64,000 nucleotides of DNA, taken from positions 124,001-188,000 of the forward strand of contig JAQTOU010000004.1 of the NCBI GenBank assembly GCA_028713125.1, in the 5' to 3' direction. The position numbers and the translations under genes are program-made. The notes under the pieces were generated by a model that saw nothing but the letters and a program-made list of their open reading frames with translations, was not told the DNA's origin and did not search any database. Shown piece after piece: positions 24,962 through 32,638 of this stretch; position 1 is the stretch's first letter, and each line of letters begins with the position of its first letter. Source of the DNA: Elusimicrobiales bacterium (GTDB lineage: Bacteria > Elusimicrobiota > Elusimicrobia > Elusimicrobiales > UBA9959).

Positions 24962-25804
24962 ATGTTTAAAAAATTAATAGCGGGTTTATGTCTTGCTGTC
25001 CTTGTCTCTCCGTCTTTCGGCGGCGAGGCGAAGTTGGACGCTAAACCGGTCAAGAACAAGACGATAATACTCGGGACGACCACCAGCGTGCAGGACACCG
25101 GGCTGCTGGACGTGCTTATAGCCGCTTTCCAGAAAAACTCAGGCTATACTGTAAAAGCGGTGGCCGTGGGCTCCGGCCAGGCGATACAGATGGGCAGAAC
25201 GGGCGAGGCCGACCTCCTCTGGGTGCACAGCCCCGACGACGAGAAACAGTTCGTGGCGGAAGGTTACGGCACGGACAGGACCACGTTCATGCACAATGAC
25301 TTCGTGGTGCTCGGCCCGGTTTCCGACCCTGCCGGAATAAAGGGCGAAAAGAAAGTCGCCGACGCTTTCGCTAAGATAGCGGCCAGCGGCGCGCTGTTCA
25401 TCTCCCGCGGGGACAAGTCGGGGACGCATAAAAAGGAACTTAAGCTGTGGGAAGCGGCCAAGGTAAAGCCCGCCGCCGATAAATATATAGAGGCCGGGCA
25501 GGGTATGTCCGCCGTAGTCGGGATGGCGAACGAGAAACAGGCTTATGTCCTGGCCGACAGGTCAACTTACCTGTCGCTTAAAAAGAACATCACCCTGGTG
25601 ATACTCTCGGAGGGCGACGAGGGTCTGCTGAACCGCTATAGCCTCATTTTGGTAAACCCGGAGAAATCGCCGAAGGTGAACGTGGAGGGGGCGAAAGCTC
25701 TTTTCAACTTCCTTCTTTCTAAAAAGACGAAGAAGATCGTGGAGAAGTTCGGCGTGGACAAATACGGAAAGCAGCTGTTCTTCTACGATTACGCGGTGAA
25801 GTGA
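24962..25804 (+). CDS. tupA: Tungstate ABC transporter substrate-binding protein
   Basis: 280 aa with a signal peptide ending near PSFG. The TupA/WtpA-type anion site is indicated by TTTSVQDTGLLDVL (about 40-53), then SRGDKSGTHKKEL and GQGMSAV, which coordinate the oxyanion in TupA. TupA prefers tungstate over molybdate in characterised members. Its permease and ATPase (27349, 28047) are separated from it by a palindromic repeat, a ModE-like regulator and a MOT1 transporter. Confidence 0.92.
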   Translation: MFKKLIAGLCLAVLVSPSFGGEAKLDAKPVKNKTIILGTTTSVQDTGLLDVLIAAFQKNSGYTVKAVAVGSGQAIQMGRTGEADLLWVHSPDDEKQFVAEGYGTDRTTFMHNDFVVLGPVSDPAGIKGEKKVADAFAKIAASGALFISRGDKSGTHKKELKLWEAAKVKPAADKYIEAGQGMSAVVGMANEKQAYVLADRSTYLSLKKNITLVILSEGDEGLLNRYSLILVNPEKSPKVNVEGAKALFNFLLSKKTKKIVEKFGVDKYGKQLFFYDYAVK

Positions 25805-25818
25805 GGTTCGGGGCGTCA

Positions 25819-25933
25819 CAGGGACCGGGACGCAAAAACGTTGTCTCGCACACCGTGCTCGCAACTCCCGCTCTCGCCCTCCGCGCTTACGCAAGCGTCG
25901 GGCTCCGAGAGGGTTTTGCTTACCCGGTCCCTG
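25819..25933. repeat. Palindromic repeat element, copy A
   Basis: 115 bp with an 11-bp perfect outer stem CAGGGACCGGG/CCCGGTCCCTG and inner segments GCAAAAAC/GTTTTGC and GCGCTTACGCAAGCGTC. The core (CCCTCCGCGCTTACGCAAGC) recurs in inverse orientation at 31711-31863. No gene is inside. Confidence 0.75.
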
Positions 25934-25966
25934 CGCCGCCCCTCCAGGGGTAGTTAAAGTTAACCC

Positions 25967-25990
25967 CGTTATATTTTGTAAAATATAACG
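25967..25990. promoter_or_regulatory. ModE box overlapping the modE-like promoter
   Basis: A perfect inverted repeat: arms CGTTATATTTT and AAAATATAACG around a GT centre, matching the known ModE operator pattern (CGTTATAT...ATAACG). The palindrome includes TAAAAT (25979-25984), a -10 box 6 nt before the GTG start, so bound ModE would block transcription of its own gene and of the Mo/W genes downstream. Confidence 0.85.
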
Positions 25991-26338
25991 GTGAAAATTA
26001 AGGTGAAGATAGGGCTGAGGGACGCGGCGGACAGGCCTTTCATGGGGATAGGGCCGGCCTGGCTGCTGCGGGGGGTGGAGAAGGCCGGGTCTTTGAACTT
26101 GGCCGCGAGGGACATGGGGATGTCCTATTCCAAGGCCCACAAGCTGGTTAAGACGCTTGAGGCGGCGCTCGGATACCCGGTGCTGGCCAGTTCCATAGGC
26201 GGCAGCAGTCGCGGGGGCTCTTCGCTTACCCCGCGGGGCCGGAAGTTCCTTGAGCGCTATGAAAAGCTGGACGCCGCGGTAAAGGCGCAGGCCGAGAAGC
26301 TCTTTGAAAAAACTTTCCCTGGAGGGTTGGTCAAGTGA
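25991..26338 (+). CDS. ModE-like molybdate/tungstate-responsive regulator (DNA-binding domain only)
   Basis: 115 aa. It matches the ModE winged-helix domain: GPAWLLRGVEKAGSLNLAAR then MGMSYSKAHKLV (recognition helix) and GGSSLTPRG. The C-terminal MOP ligand domains of E. coli ModE are absent, so the sensor must be elsewhere or metal must be bound differently. The GTG start directly abuts the operator and has no Shine-Dalgarno, suggesting a leaderless mRNA. The stop overlaps the GTG start of the next gene (GTGA). Confidence 0.9.
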   Translation: MKIKVKIGLRDAADRPFMGIGPAWLLRGVEKAGSLNLAARDMGMSYSKAHKLVKTLEAALGYPVLASSIGGSSRGGSSLTPRGRKFLERYEKLDAAVKAQAEKLFEKTFPGGLVK

Positions 26339-27342
26339 AGGCCATCCCGCTATCTTTTGCGCCGCGCGAGTGGGCCGGGGCTTTCGGGGACCTGGGAATA
26401 AGCGTGCCGGTGCTGCTCGCTCTTTCCGCTTCCGGGGCGCTGGACCTGAGCCGGGCTCTGCTTCTTTTCGGTTCTGTTTATGTCTGCGCCGGGCTTTATT
26501 TCCGCGTGCCTCTGCCGGTGCAGCCGCTCAAAGCGGCCACGGCTGTGGTTATCGCCCGGGGCCTGGGGGGCGTGGCGCTCAAGGCCTGTTCGCTGTGGAT
26601 AGCGGCGATATTTATAATTCTTTCCGCGACCGGCCTCTCTGAAAAGCTGAACAGGCTCTTTACCAGGACCATCGTGCGCGGGATACAGTGCGGAGTAGGC
26701 CTGCTTCTTTTCAAGGCCGCGTATAAACTTATTTTTTCGGCGCCGCAGGCCGCGGCTGTCCTGCCGCTTAGCGCCGGTTTTCCCGGCCCGGGTGAGATGT
26801 GGATGGCGCTATGGGTGCTTGTGATACCGCAGTTGCCCCTGACCCTTGGGAACTCCGTGGCCGCCACCTGCGAGGTCAGCCGCGAATATTTCGGGGAGGG
26901 CGCGGAACGTGTGGATCCTTCGCGAGTTTCTCTCTCTATCGGTCTTTCAAATTTGGTTTCGGCGTTTTTCGGCGGGCTGCCGGTCTGCCACGGCTCGGGC
27001 GGGGTTACGGCCCACCACAAGTTCGGGGCGAGGACAGCCGGCGCGACTATAATAATGGGAACTGTCTTGATAATTCTTTCTCTCTCCCTTGGCTCGGCCG
27101 GTTCTTCCGCCGTTTTGGGGGCCATCCCTTCCTGGCTGCTTGCCGCCCTGCTCGCTTATACCGGCCTGCTTCATACGAAACTGGTCTTCGATACGCAGGC
27201 CAGCCTGACCCTGGCGGCCGCGATGGGGCTGGTCGGTATCGTCACTAATAACCTTTCATATGCCCTGGCGCTTGGGCTCGCGGTCGAAGCGGCGATGAAA
27301 TTCAGCGTTGCGGGCTTGCGCCCGGATAAAGCGGCGGTCTAA
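26335..27342 (+). CDS. MOT1-type molybdate transporter
   Basis: 335 aa with about ten membrane helices. MOT1 signatures are present: FGDLGISVPVLLAL (about 17-30), PVQPLKAATAVV (about 61-72) and GLPVCHGSGGVTAHHKFGAR (about 214-233). Plant and algal MOT1 proteins are high-affinity molybdate carriers, and bacterial members occur in Mo operons. The GTG start overlaps the ModE-like stop, so translation is coupled. It gives the cell a second oxyanion uptake route next to TupABC. Confidence 0.88.
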   Translation: MKAIPLSFAPREWAGAFGDLGISVPVLLALSASGALDLSRALLLFGSVYVCAGLYFRVPLPVQPLKAATAVVIARGLGGVALKACSLWIAAIFIILSATGLSEKLNRLFTRTIVRGIQCGVGLLLFKAAYKLIFSAPQAAAVLPLSAGFPGPGEMWMALWVLVIPQLPLTLGNSVAATCEVSREYFGEGAERVDPSRVSLSIGLSNLVSAFFGGLPVCHGSGGVTAHHKFGARTAGATIIMGTVLIILSLSLGSAGSSAVLGAIPSWLLAALLAYTGLLHTKLVFDTQASLTLAAAMGLVGIVTNNLSYALALGLAVEAAMKFSVAGLRPDKAAV

Positions 27343-27348
27343 AGAAGC

Positions 27349-28050
27349 ATGGAATTTATAATAGACGGTTTCCTGAAAGGCCTCTCCCTGATCTTTAACG
27401 GGGACGCGGAAGTTTATTCTATCGTAAAACTTTCCATGTCCGTTTCATTTCTCGCCACGGCGGTTTCCGTGGGCGTAGGCGTGCCGCTCGGCAGCCTTAT
27501 AGCTATAAAGAAATTCCCGGCGAAAAAGATAGTCATCTCGCTGGTCAATACCGGGATGGGCCTGCCGCCGGTGGTTGTCGGGCTGATGGCAATGCTCCTT
27601 CTCTCCAGGAACGGCCCGCTTGGTTTTCTCGGCTGGCTTTATACTCCGGCCGGCATGGTCCTGGCTCAGGTCATCATTGCCACTCCGGTCGTCACCGGGC
27701 TTTCCCTCTCGGCGATGCAGAGCCTCGACCGAAGGTTCTATCTCCAGATGCTCACTCTGGGCGCAGGGCAGTGGCAGGCGCTTTGGGTCTGCCTGAAGGA
27801 GCTGAAGCTTTCGATACTCGCCGCGGTTATAGCCGGCTTCGGCAGCATCATTTCCGAGGTCGGGGCGGTGATGATAGTGGGCGGGAATATCAGGCACCAG
27901 ACCCGCGTTCTGACCACCGCCACGGTGATGGAAACCCATATGGGGAATTTCGACAATGCCATAGCCCTTGGCCTTATTTTGCTTGGGCTCACTTTCCTGA
28001 TAAATATGGCGCTGACTTTCATCCAGCAGCAAAAGGCGCGGGCCGAATGA
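27349..28050 (+). CDS. tupB: Tungstate ABC transporter permease
   Basis: 233 aa with five or six membrane helices. The EAA-type cytoplasmic loop is LTLGAGQWQALWVCLKELK (about 137-155). The family features GLPPVVVGLMAM and SEVGAVMIVGGNIRHQTRVLTTA are those of TupB/WtpB-like permeases. Its stop overlaps the ATG of the ATPase gene (ATGA), so the two are coupled. Confidence 0.92.
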   Translation: MEFIIDGFLKGLSLIFNGDAEVYSIVKLSMSVSFLATAVSVGVGVPLGSLIAIKKFPAKKIVISLVNTGMGLPPVVVGLMAMLLLSRNGPLGFLGWLYTPAGMVLAQVIIATPVVTGLSLSAMQSLDRRFYLQMLTLGAGQWQALWVCLKELKLSILAAVIAGFGSIISEVGAVMIVGGNIRHQTRVLTTATVMETHMGNFDNAIALGLILLGLTFLINMALTFIQQQKARAE

Positions 28051-29105
28051 TAAAGCTCAGGAACCTTGATTTCCGCCTGCCTACCGGCTTCGCGCTGAAC
28101 ATCGATTCCCTTGATGTTCGAGAGGGGGAAGTCTTCGCCGTCATCGGCCCTAACGGAGCGGGAAAGACGACCCTGCTTAATATTCTCGCTCTGCTTCAGG
28201 AGGCGAAGCCCGGCGCCCTCGAGATAGGCGGTATCAACGCCCTGGCCGCTTCGGACAGGACCAGGCTCCGGCGCTCTATGTCCTACCTTTTCGCGCGCCC
28301 CTACCTGGTGAATAATACTGTTTACAATAATGTCGCCCTTCCGCTCAGGTTCCGCGGCGAAGCGGACTCGGGGCAGGTGGCTGAAATGCTGGACGTCTTC
28401 AAGATAGCTTATTTGCGGGACCGCGACGCGACCCGGCTCTCGCAGGGAGAGCGGCACCGCGTTTCCCTGGCGCGGGCTTTCGTCACCCGGCCGCGGCTGG
28501 TGCTTCTGGACGAGCCTTTCTCAAGCCTGGACGCGCGGGCTAAAGAGGCGATAATCGGAGATCTGCGCAGGATAACCAAAGCGGAAAAAACTACGGTGGT
28601 GCTGGTGACGCAGGACCAGGAAGAAGCGCTCGCTCTGGCCGACGTCCTGGCCGTGATAAAAAACGGGCGCCTGCTTCAGAGCGGGGAGCCGCAGGAGATC
28701 TTCGCGCGGCCGGCTTCAAAGGACGTAGCTGATTTTGTGGGCGTGGAGACCTTGCTGAATGGCGAAGTCACGGCCAAAACTGATAATCTCTGTTCTGTAA
28801 GCGTCGGCGCGGCGGCGCTTGAAGTTATATCCGAGTGCGCCGTAGGCGACAAGGTTCTGCTCTGCGTCAGGCCGGAGGCGGTCTCTGTTTCCAAGGCGGC
28901 GGAGGCCAACAGTATGCGAAACCACTTCAGGGGGAAGATAATATCCATGGAGCCCTGGCGGTTGGAATACAAAATTTCCCTGGATTGCGGCTTCAACCTG
29001 ATCGCCGCGGTCACCAAGCGGTCGCTGGACGAGATGGGCCTTAAGCCGGGAGACGAAGTTTTCGCTTCGTTCAAAGCCACGGCCGCCCACCTGATAAGGA
29101 GATAG
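28047..29105 (+). CDS. tupC: Tungstate/molybdate ABC transporter ATP-binding protein
   Basis: 352 aa from ATG 28047. Walker A GPNGAGKTT (about 34-42), signature LSQGE (about 132), Walker B LVLLDEP and the D-loop SSLDAR are intact. The C-terminal 110 aa form a TOBE/MOP-like domain that can bind oxyanion and regulate transport. The start is fixed by its overlap with tupB; upstream open frame is not used. moeA starts 4 bp after the stop. Confidence 0.92.
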   Translation: MIKLRNLDFRLPTGFALNIDSLDVREGEVFAVIGPNGAGKTTLLNILALLQEAKPGALEIGGINALAASDRTRLRRSMSYLFARPYLVNNTVYNNVALPLRFRGEADSGQVAEMLDVFKIAYLRDRDATRLSQGERHRVSLARAFVTRPRLVLLDEPFSSLDARAKEAIIGDLRRITKAEKTTVVLVTQDQEEALALADVLAVIKNGRLLQSGEPQEIFARPASKDVADFVGVETLLNGEVTAKTDNLCSVSVGAAALEVISECAVGDKVLLCVRPEAVSVSKAAEANSMRNHFRGKIISMEPWRLEYKISLDCGFNLIAAVTKRSLDEMGLKPGDEVFASFKATAAHLIRR

Positions 29106-29109
29106 CGCT

Positions 29110-30291
29110 ATGATAACTTTCGAAGAAGCGATGGAGACGGTTTTAAAGAACGCTAAGCCGCTGCCCGCGGCGGCTGCGCGGATAGAGGACGCCGTCGGCC
29201 GGGTCCTGCTCGAGGACATCCGCTCCGGCATAGAGATGCCGCCCTTCGACAAATCCGCCGTGGACGGCTACGCGGTAAAGAACGCGGAAGCGGAAAAAGG
29301 GCAGCCTTTGCGCAATGTCGGCCTGATCCAGGCCGGGGATGTTTTTAAAGGGAAAGTCGGCCCCGGGCAGTGCGTCAAAATAATGACCGGCGCGCCGCTG
29401 CCCCCCGGCGCCGACAGCGTGATCATGGTAGAGGACAGCTCTGAGGCCGACGGCTTCGTGAAATTCCTGAAGCCCGCCGGCAAGGGCATGAACGTCTGCG
29501 AGCGCGGCGAAGATATAAAGAAAGGCCAGCTGATCCTGGCCGGCGGGACCGTTATTTCGATCTCCCATATAGCGGTGCTCGCCGCCGTAGGCCGCAGCCA
29601 TGTTAAAACCGGCGCGCTTCCGAGGGTTTCGCTGATAAATACCGGCGGGGAACTGGTCCCGCCGGGCCAGAAGCTCGGCAGGAACCGCATTTACAACAGC
29701 AATGGCCCCATGCTTTCCGCTATGCTGAAGACCGACGGGATAAACGCCGAGGCCGTCATCGTGCGCGACCAGGCCCGGAGCCTGAAAGCGGCTTTCTCCA
29801 AAGGCCTCAAGGCCGACATCATGCTCATCTCCGGCGGAGTCTCCATGGGGGATTTCGACCTGGTGCCCGGGATCCTGAAGAGCCTGGGCGTGAAATGCCT
29901 TTTCCATAATGTGCGGGTCCGGCCGGGCAAACCGATGTTCTTCGGCGTAAAGGGGCGCAAACTCGTGTTCGGCATCCCCGGTAATCCTCTTGCGAATTTC
30001 ATGGCTTACCTGGCTTATATCCGCCCCTCCATCCGAAGGATGTCGGGCCGGAAAGACTACGCTCCCGAATTTGAAACCGGCGTTTGCTCCGGCAAGTTCG
30101 AGCCGAAAACCCCGCGCCGCGCTTTGGTCCTTTCCGCCGTGCGCGCGGATACCTGTTATTCCCTTACGGAAGTTTCGAATAACGGCTCCGCCGATATCCT
30201 CGCCCTGGCCCAGGCCGGCGGCTTCACGATGATAAAAGAGGGCGGTTCGCTGAAGAAAGGCGAGAAAGCCAAATTCCTTACATGGCAATAG
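29110..30291 (+). CDS. moeA: Molybdopterin molybdenumtransferase
   Basis: 393 aa. The family motifs are visible: PPFDKSAVDGYAV (about 39-51), MTGAPLPPGADSVIMVE (about 94-110), ISGGVSMGDFD (about 240-250) and FGIPGNPLANFMAYL (about 286-300). MoeA inserts molybdate (or tungstate) into adenylylated molybdopterin in the cytoplasm. It overlaps moaA by 10 bp, so uptake and cofactor assembly are directly linked. Confidence 0.96.
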   Translation: MITFEEAMETVLKNAKPLPAAAARIEDAVGRVLLEDIRSGIEMPPFDKSAVDGYAVKNAEAEKGQPLRNVGLIQAGDVFKGKVGPGQCVKIMTGAPLPPGADSVIMVEDSSEADGFVKFLKPAGKGMNVCERGEDIKKGQLILAGGTVISISHIAVLAAVGRSHVKTGALPRVSLINTGGELVPPGQKLGRNRIYNSNGPMLSAMLKTDGINAEAVIVRDQARSLKAAFSKGLKADIMLISGGVSMGDFDLVPGILKSLGVKCLFHNVRVRPGKPMFFGVKGRKLVFGIPGNPLANFMAYLAYIRPSIRRMSGRKDYAPEFETGVCSGKFEPKTPRRALVLSAVRADTCYSLTEVSNNGSADILALAQAGGFTMIKEGGSLKKGEKAKFLTWQ

Positions 30292-31238
30292 ACTACCTGC
30301 GCCTGTCGCTTACCGACAGGTGCAATTTGAACTGCATCTACTGCACCCCGCTTGAAAAAAAAGGGTTCCTCACTCACGACCAACTGCTCCGCCACGAGGA
30401 GATCGCCCGCGCCGCCGCCGCCTTCGTCGGCGCCGGGGTTAAGAAAATCCGCCTGACCGGCGGCGAGCCGCTTCTGCGCAAGAACATCGTCGGCCTGGTG
30501 AAGATGCTCAAGGCCATCCCCGGGCTGAAGGAACTTGCGATGACCACCAACGGAGTGCTTCTGCGCGACCTGGCCGGCCAGCTGCGCGAGGCCGGCCTGG
30601 ACCGCGTCAATATCAGCCTGAACACCCTCAACCCGGCCACCTACGAGCGGATAACCGGTTCGGCGGCGCTGGAGGACGCCTGGGACGGCCTGATGGCCGC
30701 CCTGAAGGGCGGTTTCTCCGAAGTGAAGCTGAACGTCGTGGTAATGAAAGGCGTCAACGACGCCGAGATAAAGGAATTCGCCCGGCTCTCAAAGGATTTC
30801 CGCCTGTCCGTGCGGTTCATAGAATTCTTCCCCACGAACAAGCGCTCGGTAAACCTGGCGCACGCCCTGTTCACCACGGCCGAAACTAAAAAACTCGTAG
30901 AGAAGGCCTATGGCCCGCTTACCGAACTGCCGCCCGCCCGCGGCGGCGGCCCCGCCCGTGTTTTTAAACTGAGCGGCGCCAAGGGCAAAATAGGTTTCAT
31001 AAGCGGCCGCAGCGACTATTTCTGCGGTTCCTGCAACCGTTTGCGCATGGACTGCACGGGCAAAGTCTACCCCTGCCTCTTCTCCCCGTCCACCCACAGT
31101 CTGCGCGACCTCCTGCGCTCCGGCGCGGAAGAAGCCGTCCTCGTGGACTATATCAAAAAGATATTTTTAGTAAAATCTGACTATAAGAAAGACTCGCCCT
31201 CCGCCGGCAATATAGAAATGAGCAGCCTGGGCGGATGA
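30282..31238 (+). CDS. moaA: GTP 3',8-cyclase
   Basis: 318 aa. The radical-SAM cluster C14-x3-C18-x2-C21 (CNLNCIYC) is followed by TGGEPLL. The second Fe-S site, which binds GTP, is CGSCNRLRMDCTGKVYPC (about 248-265). The protein ends in the Gly-Gly tail required for activity (SLGG). It catalyses the first step of molybdopterin synthesis with MoaC, encoded next. Confidence 0.97.
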   Translation: MAIDYLRLSLTDRCNLNCIYCTPLEKKGFLTHDQLLRHEEIARAAAAFVGAGVKKIRLTGGEPLLRKNIVGLVKMLKAIPGLKELAMTTNGVLLRDLAGQLREAGLDRVNISLNTLNPATYERITGSAALEDAWDGLMAALKGGFSEVKLNVVVMKGVNDAEIKEFARLSKDFRLSVRFIEFFPTNKRSVNLAHALFTTAETKKLVEKAYGPLTELPPARGGGPARVFKLSGAKGKIGFISGRSDYFCGSCNRLRMDCTGKVYPCLFSPSTHSLRDLLRSGAEEAVLVDYIKKIFLVKSDYKKDSPSAGNIEMSSLGG

Positions 31239-31245
31239 AGAAGCC

Positions 31246-31267
31246 GGGAATCGAGAATCGGGGAAAA
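31246..31267. repeat. Degenerate heptad repeat, locus 2
   Basis: Three 7-bp units (GGGAATC, GAGAATC, GGGGAAA) lie between the moaA stop and the preferred moaC start. If the earlier ATG at 31235 is used, they are coding. Confidence 0.5.
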
Positions 31268-31270
31268 TTT

Positions 31271-31699
31271 ATGATAGATGTCGGCGTGAAAAAAGATACC
31301 AAGAGAATCGCCAAGGCGCAGAGCTATATAAAGCTGAACGCTGAAATAATCGGCCTTATAAAGGCCAATAAGATCCCAAAGGGCAATGTCCTCGAAGCCG
31401 CCCGGTTCGCCGGCATCCTCGCCGCCAAGAACACCGCCGGCCTCCTCCCGCTCTGCCACAACCTCCCCCTGAATTTCGTGGGCGTAGATTTCAAAATAGA
31501 CAAAACCGGCGTCCTCATAAACACCGAAGCCCGCTGCACCGGCAAAACAGGCGTAGAAATGGAAGCCCTCGTTGCCGCCAGCGTCGCCGCCCTCACCATC
31601 TACGACATGTGCAAAATGTTCGCCCAGAATCTGGAAATAGGCGAAGTCTTTCTGCTCGAGAAACTAGGCGGCAAAAGCGGCCACTACAAGCGTAAATAG
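31271..31699 (+). CDS. moaC: Cyclic pyranopterin monophosphate synthase
   Basis: 142 aa from ATG 31271, where the conserved N-terminus MIDVG-KKDTKRIAKA begins and GGGGA lies 6-7 bp upstream. An ATG at 31235 that overlaps the moaA stop would add 12 residues encoded by a heptad repeat. The active-site regions LLPLCHNLPLNFV and the CTGKTGVEMEALV stretch are present. MoaC converts the MoaA product to cyclic pyranopterin monophosphate. Confidence 0.95.
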   Translation: MIDVGVKKDTKRIAKAQSYIKLNAEIIGLIKANKIPKGNVLEAARFAGILAAKNTAGLLPLCHNLPLNFVGVDFKIDKTGVLINTEARCTGKTGVEMEALVAASVAALTIYDMCKMFAQNLEIGEVFLLEKLGGKSGHYKRK

Positions 31700-31710
31700 C
31701 CGTTTTTTCA

Positions 31711-31863
31711 GTTGCCAACCTCCAGGTAGACGGACGTGACGGGTTAGCAAAACCGTCGTTGAGCCCGACGCTTGCGTAAGCGCGGAGGGCGAATACCGAG
31801 CGAGGCCACGGTGTGGCCGAGCGTGTTTTGCGTTCCGGCACGGCTGGCGACCTGGTCTTAACA
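31711..31863. repeat. Palindromic repeat element, copy B
   Basis: About 150 bp. The outer CCAGGT (31722-31727)/ACCTGG (31850-31855) and inner GCAAAAC (31747-31753)/GTTTTGC (31825-31831) are paired. The core GCTTGCGTAAGCGCGGAGGG is the inverse of that in copy A at 25819-25933. It sits between moaC and the MOSC gene. Confidence 0.7.
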
Positions 31864-31871
31864 AGTGATCT

Positions 31872-32321
31872 ATGGGAAAAATCTTTTCAATAAATTTCAG
31901 CGCGGTCAAAGGCGTGCCTAAGGAGCAGGCGCAGAAGGCTTTGCTTGTGAAGAACCACGGGATTAAGGACGACGCGCACGCCGGAACCCCCATCCGGCAG
32001 GTCAGCCTCCTCGACATGGAAAGCGTCCGCCTCCAGATAGCCGACGCCAAAGCCAAGAAAGCCACGGTAGAAATACGCCCCGGCGTCTACGCCGAGAACA
32101 TCACCACCGAAGGCATCGAGCTCGCCGCCCTCAAGCTCGGCGATAAACTCCGCGTCGGCCCCACCGCCGTCCTCCAGATCTCGAAAATAGGCAAAGAATG
32201 CCACAGCCGCTGCGCCATCTACCACCAGGTAGGAGACTGCATAATGCCCCGCAAAGGCATCTTCGCCGAAGTCCTCGAAGGCGGCCCGATAGAGATCGGC
32301 GACCCTATAGAAAAGATCTAG
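31872..32321 (+). CDS. MOSC-domain protein
   Basis: 149 aa, a stand-alone MOSC domain: GIKDDAHAGTPIRQVSLLD (about 30-48), then GVYAENITTEGIEL and GKECHSRCAIY with a likely catalytic or sulfur-carrying Cys (C111 or C115). Such proteins are thought to transfer sulfur or bind molybdenum cofactor in biogenesis of Mo enzymes. It follows copy B of the palindromic repeat and has no clear Shine-Dalgarno. Confidence 0.88.
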   Translation: MGKIFSINFSAVKGVPKEQAQKALLVKNHGIKDDAHAGTPIRQVSLLDMESVRLQIADAKAKKATVEIRPGVYAENITTEGIELAALKLGDKLRVGPTAVLQISKIGKECHSRCAIYHQVGDCIMPRKGIFAEVLEGGPIEIGDPIEKI

Positions 32322-32334
32322 CCCAAGGAACAGT

Positions 32335-32631
32335 ATGTCGCTGGATTACCCGCTGTACGAAGAAATGCTCCGCCGGAAATCGCGCGCCGCGAAGTACTGG
32401 CGCGCGGGCGACGTTCTTTACTACCTCGGCCTCCTCCCGCTGGTCCTCAGTCCCTTCTTGTATCTCCTGGCCAACGGGGCAAGATCCGTCCCGCTGTTCA
32501 AAACGGACCTGCGCCCCGTAGCCGGAGCCGTGGCCCTGGTCAGCCTCCTCGTATTCCTGTCAGGGAGCTTCCTTAAAAGCGTATCCTACACGATAGCCAA
32601 AAAAGAAGGCATAGACATTCAAAAGTACTAG
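32335..32631 (+). CDS. Small membrane protein of unknown function
   Basis: 98 aa with two hydrophobic helices (about 27-46 and 62-82) and a basic N-terminus. I recognise no family. AAGGA stands before ATG, and it lies 13 bp behind the MOSC gene and 7 bp before the next, so it belongs to the same operon. Confidence 0.6.
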   Translation: MSLDYPLYEEMLRRKSRAAKYWRAGDVLYYLGLLPLVLSPFLYLLANGARSVPLFKTDLRPVAGAVALVSLLVFLSGSFLKSVSYTIAKKEGIDIQKY

Positions 32632-32638
32632 GGAGAAT

